Source: CALBJU01 sp965247125
Lineage (GTDB): Bacteria > Bacteroidota > Rhodothermia > Rhodothermales > UBA10348
DNA: 64,000 nucleotides
Reading direction: 5' to 3'
Assembly (NCBI GenBank): GCA_965247125.1
Contig: CBDFGO010000003.1
Coordinates: 1,116,001 to 1,180,000, forward strand
The notes beneath the pieces were generated by a model. The model did no database searches. It had not been told where the DNA came from and saw only the letters and a list, made by a program, of their open reading frames with translations. This document shows positions 1-7,874 of this stretch, piece by piece. The position numbers were made by a program, and so were the translations under genes. The first letter of the stretch is position 1; each line of letters begins with the position of its first letter.

Positions 1-809
1 CCGGGGAGCGAAAGGCTGGAGTAGTCATAGGTGCAGCGCTCGGTAGATCCACTGGAGCGGAGGTAGGGGATATCCTCACGGCATTCTCGGTGCAAACTGC
101 AGGGGGTAGTTCACTCTTCTCGGCTCCAGAATTGGCTCAATTTGAGGTCACAGGGATTTACGAAACCTCCCTCGCAAATTTTGACGAGTTGTATGTTTTT
201 GTTGATCTGCAGGAAGCTGCCGGGCTGCTCGATTATGCTCCTGGGCTGTTGACCCGACTCGACGTCCGTGTGGAAGAAGGGGTGGATTACGCGATCGCGG
301 CGGACAGGATAGACGCCATGTTGGAATTCCCAGCGATCGCCAGACCTATCACTGACGTGTATCGAAGTCTCTTTGCCTGGGTCAGGCTCCAGGAAAGTAT
401 CATCCCGCTCATCATTTCCATCATTGTCTTTGTCGCTGCGGTGAACATCATTGGGACACTCCTTATGATAATCCTCGAAAAGAATCGAGAAATGGGAGTT
501 CTGGCCAGTTTTGGAGCCACAGCATCTCTGCGGCGGCGCATTTTCGTCCGGCTTGGCCTGTTTATTGGTGCTGCAGGTGTCGTCATAGGGGAAACGCTGG
601 CTCTTGGGCTGGCTCTTCTTCAGATCCGCTACGAAATCATTCCGCTGCCGGCAGAGGCCTACTACATGAATACCGCGCCAATCGATCTGAGTGCGGTTGA
701 TTTCCTACTCGTCGCCGCGATAACCTTGGCGCTATGTACGATCTCGTCCTGGATTCCCGCCGGATACGCGGCTCGGATTGAACCGATCACCGCAATACAG
801 AGCCAATAA
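1..809 (+). CDS. LolC/LolE-type ABC transporter permease, C-terminal part
   Basis: The gene is cut by the left window edge; the open frame runs in from base 3, so the first ATG or GTG inside the window is not its start. The first visible residues (VVIGAALGRSTGAEVGDILT) match the MacB-type periplasmic domain of LolC/LolE proteins. Three hydrophobic segments follow (around 385-480, 540-625 and 695-770), arranged as in an FtsX-like permease domain, ending in an amphipathic tail with AARIEPITAIQ. Family knowledge: LolC/E with the ATPase LolD extract lipoproteins from the inner membrane for transfer to the outer membrane. The ATPase gene is not in the window. A MacB-like export permease is the alternative; the short linker pattern favours LolC/E. 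Confidence 0.85.
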   Translation, partial: GERKAGVVIGAALGRSTGAEVGDILTAFSVQTAGGSSLFSAPELAQFEVTGIYETSLANFDELYVFVDLQEAAGLLDYAPGLLTRLDVRVEEGVDYAIAADRIDAMLEFPAIARPITDVYRSLFAWVRLQESIIPLIISIIVFVAAVNIIGTLLMIILEKNREMGVLASFGATASLRRRIFVRLGLFIGAAGVVIGETLALGLALLQIRYEIIPLPAEAYYMNTAPIDLSAVDFLLVAAITLALCTISSWIPAGYAARIEPITAIQSQ

Positions 810-854
810 CCTCCCATACGCCAACGCAATCAACACCATGGTTGAGAACCTGTC

Positions 855-1100
855 ATGATAGTAACCCTTCGATTGTTTTCAGTGTTGAGAGAGGCTCTTG
901 GATCAGGCCTCGTGGAGGTTGAGCTTGAAGAAGGGACCACAGGCATGGAGCTAGTTGAACTACTCGCCGAGAATCAAGAGGCGGTCAAGCGTCTTGAAAG
1001 CGTGATCCGCCTTGCAATCAATGACGAGTATGTGGACGCAGGAATCACCCTCAAAGACGGCGACGAGGTTGCACTGGTAACGCCGGTATCCGGTGGATAG
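855..1100 (+). CDS. moaD: Molybdopterin synthase sulfur carrier subunit MoaD
   Basis: An 81-residue ubiquitin-fold protein ending in Gly-Gly (PVSGG), the hallmark of MoaD/ThiS carriers whose C-terminal glycine is adenylated and then converted to a thiocarboxylate. It donates sulfur to precursor Z (cPMP) during molybdenum cofactor synthesis. The stop codon TAG is followed immediately by the ATG of moaE, so the two subunits are almost certainly co-translated. ThiS (thiamine) is the alternative family, but the adjacent moaE settles the call. Other moa genes are not present nearby. Confidence 0.93.
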   Translation: MIVTLRLFSVLREALGSGLVEVELEEGTTGMELVELLAENQEAVKRLESVIRLAINDEYVDAGITLKDGDEVALVTPVSGG

Positions 1101-1529
1101 ATGGACTCCTGGGTCGACATTCTTTCTGATCCCCTGCCCGTGGACGCTGTCCATGCTTTTCTTACAAAAGATGACGGAGGAGGCATTAATATTTTCATCG
1201 GCACAACGCGGCGGGTAACCGGTGATCGACATACGAAGTTACTTTCGTACGAGGCTCATAAAAGCATGGCACTCAAGGAGATAAAGACTCTCATCGACCG
1301 CGCCAAGAGCAATTGGTCTCTCCTCAGGGTGGTCGTGCTGCACCGGATTGGTGACGTTCCCGTCGCAGAGGCCAGTGTCATAGTGGGAGTAGCAACGAGT
1401 CACCGTTCTGAGGCGTTTGAGGCTACCCGGTTTTTGATCGATGAACTGAAGAAGACGGTTCAGATCTGGAAGAGAGAGACGTTTGAGGACGGATCGACTG
1501 AGTGGCAAGGTGAGACGTGGATTGACTGA
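1101..1529 (+). CDS. moaE: Molybdopterin synthase catalytic subunit MoaE
   Basis: 142 residues, close to the usual length of about 150. Family features are visible: the N-terminal GGGINIFIGTTRR strand, the YEAHKSMALKEI segment, HRIGDVPVAEASVIVGVATSHR, and the late FIDELKKTVQIWKRE region carrying the active-site lysines. With MoaD it converts cPMP to molybdopterin. It starts one base after the moaD stop. It ends 8 bases before the convergent purC stop, and no terminator hairpin is evident between them. Confidence 0.95.
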   Translation: MDSWVDILSDPLPVDAVHAFLTKDDGGGINIFIGTTRRVTGDRHTKLLSYEAHKSMALKEIKTLIDRAKSNWSLLRVVVLHRIGDVPVAEASVIVGVATSHRSEAFEATRFLIDELKKTVQIWKRETFEDGSTEWQGETWID

Positions 1530-1537
1530 TGATGCCC

Positions 1538-2500
1538 TCAGAGATTGAGTGAGATTCGCAACGCAGATTCCATCCGCTCATTCGGGTGCTCACTTAAATC
1601 TGGAACGAATTCTACACCCGTGATCTGCTCGTACAGCTCGATATACCTCCGTGATACTTCAGACCTGAAAACGTCAGGCAGGTCCGGAAGTATCTGCCCC
1701 TCAAGGCCTTGAAAGCCGTTTATCATTAACCACTCGCGAACGAATTCCTTGGAAAGCTGTCTCTGGGGAAGATCAGCTCCAAGCAACTCTTCGTAAGAGT
1801 CCTGATAAAAATAGCGGGACGAATCTGGGGTGTGAATCTCGTCGATCAAGACGATCTCTCCGTCTGGGTCCAGCCCGAATTCATATTTGGTATCCACCAG
1901 AATCAGTCCGCGTTCAGCAGCAGTTGCCGTACCTCTATCAAACAGTTGGAGGGAAATGGTCTCCAGACGATCGAAAAGGCTCTCGGGTAGAATTGATCGA
2001 GAAAGTACCTGCTCCCGCGAAATGCCTTCATCGTGTCCTTCTTCGGCTTTGGTCGCGGGCGTGAGGATGGGCAGCGGAAGGCGGCTATTCTGTTTCAGGC
2101 CGGATGGGAGGGTCTTTCCGCACAGAACGCGACCTCCGTCGCGATAGGTTCGCCACGCGTGGCCGGCCAGATACCCCCTGACCACGAATTCTATCGGGAT
2201 CAGATCGCACCGGCGCGCAACGGTAATATTGGGATCTGGAATCTGAAGGACGTGATTCTGAACGATATCTTCGGTTTGCCCGAAACAGTAGGCCGACAGT
2301 TGATTCAATACCTGGCCCTTGAAGGGGATGGTTTGTCTGAGGATGTGATCGAAGGCTGAAATTCTGTCGGAGGTAATCAAAATCAGTTTGTCTTCGAACG
2401 CGTACGTATCTCTCACCTTTCCGTGGTAGCGTTCTCCCAGAAAGTCGAAATTTGTTTCTCTGACGCTGGCAGAAAAGTGTTGGGTAACTGCTGGGTTCAT
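1538..2500 (-). CDS. purC: SAICAR synthetase PurC
   Basis: 320 residues, the longer form of phosphoribosylaminoimidazole-succinocarboxamide synthase. It joins aspartate to CAIR with ATP in step 8 of purine synthesis. Visible signatures are GKVRDTY near the N-terminus, SDRISAFDHIL, RRCDLIPIEFVVRGYLAGHAW, LILVDTKYEFG and EIHTPDSSRYF. The ATG shares one base with the stop of the upstream LacI-family gene (TAATG), so translation is probably coupled. No other pur gene lies in the window. Confidence 0.96.
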   Translation of the reverse strand: MNPAVTQHFSASVRETNFDFLGERYHGKVRDTYAFEDKLILITSDRISAFDHILRQTIPFKGQVLNQLSAYCFGQTEDIVQNHVLQIPDPNITVARRCDLIPIEFVVRGYLAGHAWRTYRDGGRVLCGKTLPSGLKQNSRLPLPILTPATKAEEGHDEGISREQVLSRSILPESLFDRLETISLQLFDRGTATAAERGLILVDTKYEFGLDPDGEIVLIDEIHTPDSSRYFYQDSYEELLGADLPQRQLSKEFVREWLMINGFQGLEGQILPDLPDVFRSEVSRRYIELYEQITGVEFVPDLSEHPNERMESALRISLNL

Positions 2501-3534
2501 TACGAGGTTATTCTAAAATCGCTGGAGGCGCGAATCTCAAGCTTGGGCTCTGTTACGACCTGTGATGGCGCATCGGAGGCCGTTCCCTGAACGCGGTCAT
2601 GAAGTTTTTTGGCCGCCGCGTATCCAATCTTCTGCATGCTCTGGTCGACGCTGGACAGTCCAATAAATCGGCTGGTCTTGATGTCGTCATATCCCACAAC
2701 CGCGATGTCCTGTGGTGTACTTTTTTCAGCCTCCTGCAAGGCAGCAAGCGCACCGATTGCCTGGACGTCACTACTGGCGAATACCGCTGTGGTATCGGGA
2801 TGATCATTCAGAATGGTTTGCATTGCATCATAGCCATCCTCTTCGGAGAACCCGGCGTGGTAGCGTGGTTTACCCTCAACGATCATTGCCGGATCAAAAG
2901 ATATTCCAGCCTTTGCCAAAGCGTTCCTGTATCCCTTAATTCTGGACAACTGGATCTCACTGTCGATTGCAGGACGAATCATGCACACACGGGAGTGGCC
3001 GTTCTCCAGTAGATGGGTGACCGCAGATTCAGCGCCGGCCACATCGTCCCAGCTGTACGAATCGAATGCTGGCCACGCGTACCCGATTAATACGGTGGGG
3101 GACTGAAGAGCAGAGAGCTCTCCCGCGAGATCGTCATCGATGGGCATTCCGCAAAGCAGCAATCCGCGAACGGCTCCCCGATCAAGAAAGGACATTAGGG
3201 CCTCTTGCGTGTTGTTAGAACCCAGATCACAGATGAGTAGATCCTGACTTCCCTCCCTGAGAAATGCACGAATTCCTTTCAGCAGCTCATTCTGAAATGG
3301 AGCGGTGAAAGAGGGAAGGGCAACTGCGAAGGAGTGAAACTCCTGTTGCGCAAGCGAACGAGCGGTTCGGTTAGGGCGATACATCAATCCGTCAATCGCC
3401 TGTTCCACCTTTTTCCTGGTCCTGTCGGATACGTCAGGAGAGTCGTTTAATACCCTGGAGACCGTGGAAATTGCCACGCCGGCGTGTCTCGCTACTTCAT
3501 AGATTGTGACCTTTGATTTCGCTCTATTCGTCAT
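2500..3534 (-). CDS. LacI-family transcriptional regulator, co-transcribed with purC
   Basis: I chose ATG at 3534 (MTNRAKSK) because the LacI helix-turn-helix (VARHAGVAISTVSRVLN, about residues 12-28) normally begins within ten residues of the start; the open frame runs on to 3612 but codes for nothing family-like. The hinge helix is RTARSLA, followed by a type-1 periplasmic-binding-protein sensor domain to the end (344 residues). The stop overlaps the purC ATG by one base. Since E. coli PurR is a LacI-family repressor of purC, a purine-sensing role is an attractive guess. The effector cannot be read from sequence, and sugar-sensing LacI proteins are far more common. Confidence 0.9.
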   Translation of the reverse strand: MTNRAKSKVTIYEVARHAGVAISTVSRVLNDSPDVSDRTRKKVEQAIDGLMYRPNRTARSLAQQEFHSFAVALPSFTAPFQNELLKGIRAFLREGSQDLLICDLGSNNTQEALMSFLDRGAVRGLLLCGMPIDDDLAGELSALQSPTVLIGYAWPAFDSYSWDDVAGAESAVTHLLENGHSRVCMIRPAIDSEIQLSRIKGYRNALAKAGISFDPAMIVEGKPRYHAGFSEEDGYDAMQTILNDHPDTTAVFASSDVQAIGALAALQEAEKSTPQDIAVVGYDDIKTSRFIGLSSVDQSMQKIGYAAAKKLHDRVQGTASDAPSQVVTEPKLEIRASSDFRITS

Positions 3535-3619
3535 GGACACAAGATACGCCAGTGATCTGGTTTGAACGTGAAGGAAGCTGAGCTGCCAGTGATAGTCGCA
3601 TGCTACGAACAAACACGAC

Positions 3620-3634
3620 TTTTAACCGATTTTG
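3620..3634. promoter_or_regulatory. cre-like operator candidate upstream of the LacI-family gene
   Basis: TTTTAACCGATTTTG lies 86 bases upstream of the regulator start. It has the AA-N-CG-N-T core of LacI/GalR-type operators but three mismatches to the cre consensus. Its right side (TTTTGCGT) also resembles half a PurR box. It could be an autoregulatory site; the match is weak. Confidence 0.22.
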
Positions 3635-3639
3635 CGTAA

Positions 3640-3668
3640 TTGAAGGATCAAAGTTGGTCCAAATAATT
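3640..3668 (+). promoter_or_regulatory. Possible sigma70-type promoter for the copper ATPase
   Basis: TTGAAG at 3640-3645 and ATAATT at 3663-3668 are separated by 17 bases, about 75 bases upstream of the ATPase ATG. The spacer contains an imperfect inverted repeat (GGATC/GGTCC). No CueR-like long-spacer promoter or CsoR-like box was recognised. Confidence 0.3.
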
Positions 3669-3742
3669 AAACTGTAACGGGTGCTTGAATAAGTTCACCA
3701 ATCTGGTTCAGCCATGAATTGGACTTCAACATTGCATTTGGG

Positions 3743-6157
3743 ATGACGGTAGTCAATAATCTGACAATTCCCGTTGAGGGAATGACTTGTGCCGCTTGCG
3801 CTCTACGAATCGAGCGAAAGCTGAACGGGGCGGATGGTGTGCGAAGCGCAGGCGTCAATTATGCCACTGAAGAAGCGGTCATTCGATATGATTCCGCTGA
3901 ATCCGGGCTGGGTGAGATCATTGAAGTGATTCAGACGACAGGATACTCAGTACGTACCTCAAGAGCCGAAACCAGATTTTCGGGTCAACAGGCTCTTGTC
4001 GAGGCCGAGGCGCTGAAGAACTTGCTTCTCACCACCAACGGGGTGGTGGAAGTAAACATCGAAAGCCAGTCCGGCTCCAGCGAGGTTGACGTTCGGTACG
4101 TTTCGGGAATGCTATCGGGAAAGGCGCTGGCGTCAATCTTTTCGAGATTCTCCTCCGAGAGTCAGTCTATCGAGAGCGAAGATTTTCGTGAGGTAGAACG
4201 CAAACAGAGATATCAAGCGGTCAGGCGTCGTCTGATAGTTGCTCTTGCAGGAAGCCTTCCGCTGGCTGTTCTTGCGATGAGCCATGGCCGCATCTCGTTC
4301 GCGGGCGAGCATATCGTGCAGATGCTGTTGGCGAGTCCTGTGGTGCTCTATTCGGGATCTCCCTTTTTTGGTGGGGCTTGGATTGCCCTACGGCATAGGG
4401 CTGCTGACATGAACTCTCTGGTTGCGCTTGGTGTGGCCTCCGCATTTGGCTATTCGGTAGTGGCCGTGCTTATGCCGAGCTGGGTGTCTGGGGCCGGCTC
4501 AATGCCTGATGTGTATTTCGAAGCCGCTGCTCTGATCATCAGCTTTATTTTGGTCGGCCGCATGCTGGAAGAGCGGGCCAAAGGGAAAACGGGGGCGGCC
4601 GTTCAGTCACTGAAAGAACTTCAGCCAGATATAGCGAAGGTTGTTCGAACGGAGGGAGAGGTTGATGTACCGGTATCGGAGGTTCTTCTGGGAGACAAGG
4701 TTCGCGTCCTTCCCGGCCAGAGAATTCCCGTTGACGGATATGTGATCGACGGTTCCAGCCGGGTAGACGAGAGCATGTTGACGGGAGAGACCGTATCCGT
4801 GAAGAAGTCCTTGGGAGACAAGGTATCTGCAGGAACAGTTAATGATGCCGGAGTTCTACTCGTGGAAGTAGCCCGAACAGGATCCGATACCATGCTGAGT
4901 CAGATAGCACAGATGGTGATGGAGGCTCAAGTGTCAAAAGCTCCGATACAGGAGTTAGCCGACCGAGTTGCCGCCATCTTCGTTCCGGTTGTTCTGGTCC
5001 TGGCGGTTGTCACCGGTGTCGTCTGGTGGGCAGTTGGCCCGGATCCCGTTCTGAACAATGTTCTACTTCGATTTGTGGCGGTACTGATTATCGCCTGTCC
5101 ATGCGCGCTCGGACTTGCTACGCCAACGGCAATTATCGTGGGGACGGGTCGGGCGGCCAAAAAGGGCATCCTCGTAAAAAGCGCCCGCGCCATTCAGGAG
5201 ATGGGTTTGGTCAGCGTCATTGCTCTCGATAAAACCGGAACCATCACTGAAGGCAAACCTGTCCTGACAGCTATTGAAACGGTGAATGATTTTTCCGAGA
5301 CCGATTTGATGCGTTTTGCTGCTGCCGTGGAGGCGTTTTCAGAGCACCCCCTCGCCCGCGCTGTCTTACAGGAAGCGGACGAGAGACAACTCTCAGCACC
5401 GGAGGCTATCGATCACGAAATCATCCCCGGACTTGGAGTGAGTGGAAGGGTAGATGGATCCCTGATTCGGGTAGGAAGTGCCAGGTTTCTGGCTGAATCT
5501 GGGATTTCTGGAACGGAAACACTATCGGTCGCTGCCGCCAACCCCTTGTTTTTTGTCTCCAAGGACGCATCTCTAGTGGGGAGTATTACCGTTGGAGATT
5601 CGATTCGTCCAGAGGCTGTGTCCGCCATCAAGCAGCTTCGAACCCGAGGTATTCGGGTGGTCATGCTGACGGGAGATCGGTTGAATGTCGCAAAGCAAGT
5701 AGCCTCTCAAGTTGGAATAGAGGAGGTCAAAGCGGAGTTACTCCCGGTAGACAAGATCAGGGAAATTGAGAATTTACGACAGGCCGGACACCACATAGCC
5801 ATGATTGGCGACGGCATCAACGACGCGCCGGCGCTCGCAAGCGCGGATATTGGTATTGCAGTTCGCAGCGGGTCGGATATCGCGTACGAGGCGAGCGATA
5901 TCACGCTGATGACCAATGATCTCAGCCTGGTCCCAGAGTCGATAGCGATCTCAAGAGCGACCATGAAAACGATCCGCCAGAACTTGTTTTTCGCTTTTGT
6001 TTACAATGTCGTGTGCATTCCGGTCGCCGCCGGAGTCCTGTTTCCTTCATTCGGGTTTTTACTCAGCCCCATTCTCGCATCGGTTGCGATGGCTTTGTCG
6101 AGCGTAACAGTGGTCGGCAATAGCCTCAGATTGAGGCAATCAAAATTATCAGGATAG
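3743..6157 (+). CDS. copA: Copper-translocating P1B-type ATPase (CopA-like)
   Basis: 804 residues from ATG 3743; a TTG at 3719 is the only other in-frame start. Order: an N-terminal heavy-metal domain with GMTCAACA (residues 13-20), a second heavy-metal-like fold (about 75-135) without a CxxC, transmembrane helices, TGE actuator loop (LTGETVSV), CPC metal site at residues 452-454 (ACPCALGLATPT), phosphorylated Asp 496 in DKTGT, SEHP of the nucleotide domain, GDGINDAP near 689, then YN (FVYNVV) and a serine/asparagine helix (SSVTVVGNS). CPC with YN and MxxSS-type motifs is the P1B-1 Cu(I) signature. It exports Cu(I) from the cytoplasm. It is followed by a CopZ-like gene 8 bases downstream. Confidence 0.93.
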   Translation: MTVVNNLTIPVEGMTCAACALRIERKLNGADGVRSAGVNYATEEAVIRYDSAESGLGEIIEVIQTTGYSVRTSRAETRFSGQQALVEAEALKNLLLTTNGVVEVNIESQSGSSEVDVRYVSGMLSGKALASIFSRFSSESQSIESEDFREVERKQRYQAVRRRLIVALAGSLPLAVLAMSHGRISFAGEHIVQMLLASPVVLYSGSPFFGGAWIALRHRAADMNSLVALGVASAFGYSVVAVLMPSWVSGAGSMPDVYFEAAALIISFILVGRMLEERAKGKTGAAVQSLKELQPDIAKVVRTEGEVDVPVSEVLLGDKVRVLPGQRIPVDGYVIDGSSRVDESMLTGETVSVKKSLGDKVSAGTVNDAGVLLVEVARTGSDTMLSQIAQMVMEAQVSKAPIQELADRVAAIFVPVVLVLAVVTGVVWWAVGPDPVLNNVLLRFVAVLIIACPCALGLATPTAIIVGTGRAAKKGILVKSARAIQEMGLVSVIALDKTGTITEGKPVLTAIETVNDFSETDLMRFAAAVEAFSEHPLARAVLQEADERQLSAPEAIDHEIIPGLGVSGRVDGSLIRVGSARFLAESGISGTETLSVAAANPLFFVSKDASLVGSITVGDSIRPEAVSAIKQLRTRGIRVVMLTGDRLNVAKQVASQVGIEEVKAELLPVDKIREIENLRQAGHHIAMIGDGINDAPALASADIGIAVRSGSDIAYEASDITLMTNDLSLVPESIAISRATMKTIRQNLFFAFVYNVVCIPVAAGVLFPSFGFLLSPILASVAMALSSVTVVGNSLRLRQSKLSG

Positions 6158-6165
6158 AATCTATC

Positions 6166-6384
6166 ATGAACAAGAAATACGAAATTGTCCTGGAAGGAAT
6201 GAGTTGTGGTCACTGCGTTGCGGCCGCTCGAGATGCGCTGGAGAGCGTTGATGGTGTGTCTGTCGAGAAAATTTGGGTAGGCAGGGCACTGATTACCACG
6301 GATGACTTTGACGAGAGAGAGGGTAAGATCCAGGCGGCGTTGACCGAGGAGGGCTATCCGCTGGTGAGTGCCCAGGCTCTGTAG
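6166..6384 (+). CDS. copZ: CopZ-like heavy-metal-associated domain protein
   Basis: A 72-residue single heavy-metal domain with the metal-binding loop GMSCGHC near residue 11. The fold is the same as the N-terminal domain of the ATPase just upstream. It is likely a cytosolic Cu(I) chaperone that feeds the ATPase. It starts 8 bases after the ATPase stop, so the two form an operon. It ends 5 bases from the convergent ferredoxin-NADP reductase gene. Confidence 0.88.
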   Translation: MNKKYEIVLEGMSCGHCVAAARDALESVDGVSVEKIWVGRALITTDDFDEREGKIQAALTEEGYPLVSAQAL

Positions 6385-6389
6385 TAGGG

Positions 6390-7778
6390 CTACTTGCCGA
6401 TGGCCGATATCATCGATTCAATAGTCGTGAATTTGACTCGTGGTCGTCCGCTTTCTTCACCCTTTGACGTTTCCAGCTCGTCGAGGCGCAGCCAGTCTTC
6501 GTACGAGAAGGCCGCTGGCTGCTTCGAGTGAATGAATTCTGTGGGATCCATTTCTGTCGGAGAAAAATGCTTACTGGACTGGAGGTCCTCCAGCATGCAC
6601 TTCACCGTTTCCACGGCATCCGGCTTGTTGGTTCCGATTACTCCAGTAGGTCCGCGTTTTATCCATCCGCCTGCATAGCAGCCGGTGACCGGGGAGCCGT
6701 CCTCAAGGGTGACTCTACCAAGTTCGTTTCGAACTACGCCCCAGCTGTCATTGAACGGCAAATCTGGCAAGGCGACACCACGATATCCCACTGATCGAAA
6801 TATGAGGCCAACCGGCCATGTATAGACTTCGTCGGTGGCACGTGCGGAGAGGCGCCCCGAACCGGAGGGCTCCAGGCGATTGCGCACGACCTTGAGGCCG
6901 GAAACGCCGCCGTCCTCGTCTCCAACGATCTCGGTTGGCGACACAAGAAATCGAACATGACACACGCGGGAAGCGGATGAATTAGTTCCACCGATGAACG
7001 AATTCAAGACCTCCAACTTCTTGTCAACCATACGACTGGGGTTTTCTTCGATCTCTTTCGCTGTGTGTGGATCCAGCTCCATTTCGTCAGCGAGCGTGAC
7101 GGCTGATGCATCCTCCAGTTCACCCATCTCTTTGATCTCTTTCAGGGTAAACGCGGCCTGTGCCGGACCGCGACGTCCCATCAGAATCACTTCGTTCACA
7201 TTACTCTCCGCAAGCGCGTCCAGCGCATAATCTGCGGTATCGGTCGATTTCAACTCATCAACCGTTTTACACAAAATGCGAGCAACGTCAATCGCCACGT
7301 TTCCGACCCCCACGATTGCAACTGATTCTTGAGAGAGGTCAAACCGTAGATGGCGAAAATCAGGGTGGCCATTGTACCAGGCTACAAACTCAGTGGCGGA
7401 ATGGCTTCGCTCCAGATCCTCTCCGGCAATACCCAGGGATCGATCCACCGCCGCTCCTGTGGAAAAGTAGACCTGATGATAAAAACGCTTCAGTTCGTCC
7501 AACGAAACGTGAGTGCCGTATTCAACATTTCCGAAAAATCGAAATTGGGGATTGGAAGCCGTCCGGTCGAATACTCTTGTAACATTTTTAATTTTCTCGT
7601 GGTCTGGAGCGACCCCCGCCCTCACAAGACCGTGTGGGGTTGGGAGCCTATCGTACATATCGACATGGACGAAGATGTCCTTCTGCTTGAAAAAGTAGTC
7701 AGCCGCATAGAATCCCGCCGGTCCGGCTCCTATAACGGCCACTCGCCATGGATTTTGCTCCGTTCCTGCTGTCGACAT
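6390..7778 (-). CDS. Ferredoxin/adrenodoxin-type NADP reductase (FprA family)
   Basis: I chose ATG at 7778 (MSTAGTEQ), which places the FAD-binding VIGAGPAGFYAADYF at residue 15 as in the family; the frame stays open to 7880. 462 residues. Further motifs: APDHEKIKNVTRVF, VGVGNVAIDVARIL (NADP fold), LMGRRGPAQAAFT, and the C-terminal GGWIKRGPTGVIGTNK. Family members move electrons between NADPH and ferredoxins or iron-sulfur partners. The gene converges on copZ and is head-to-head with the large secreted protein at 7875. The start of that gene lies 97 bases away, so the two promoters must share a short region. Confidence 0.92.
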   Translation of the reverse strand: MSTAGTEQNPWRVAVIGAGPAGFYAADYFFKQKDIFVHVDMYDRLPTPHGLVRAGVAPDHEKIKNVTRVFDRTASNPQFRFFGNVEYGTHVSLDELKRFYHQVYFSTGAAVDRSLGIAGEDLERSHSATEFVAWYNGHPDFRHLRFDLSQESVAIVGVGNVAIDVARILCKTVDELKSTDTADYALDALAESNVNEVILMGRRGPAQAAFTLKEIKEMGELEDASAVTLADEMELDPHTAKEIEENPSRMVDKKLEVLNSFIGGTNSSASRVCHVRFLVSPTEIVGDEDGGVSGLKVVRNRLEPSGSGRLSARATDEVYTWPVGLIFRSVGYRGVALPDLPFNDSWGVVRNELGRVTLEDGSPVTGCYAGGWIKRGPTGVIGTNKPDAVETVKCMLEDLQSSKHFSPTEMDPTEFIHSKQPAAFSYEDWLRLDELETSKGEESGRPRVKFTTIESMISAIGK

Positions 7779-7874
7779 AAGGCTCGTTGTTGGGTGAAAA
7801 TTTCGACTAAGGTAGTGTCTCGGCCGACATTCGGGCAAGGAATCCTCACCCCCGGCAACCAATAAGGAAACAGC

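Noticed and set aside
2599..3012. 137-codon plus-strand frame opposite the LacI-family gene
   Set aside because: Antisense to the conserved sensor domain; no supporting signal.
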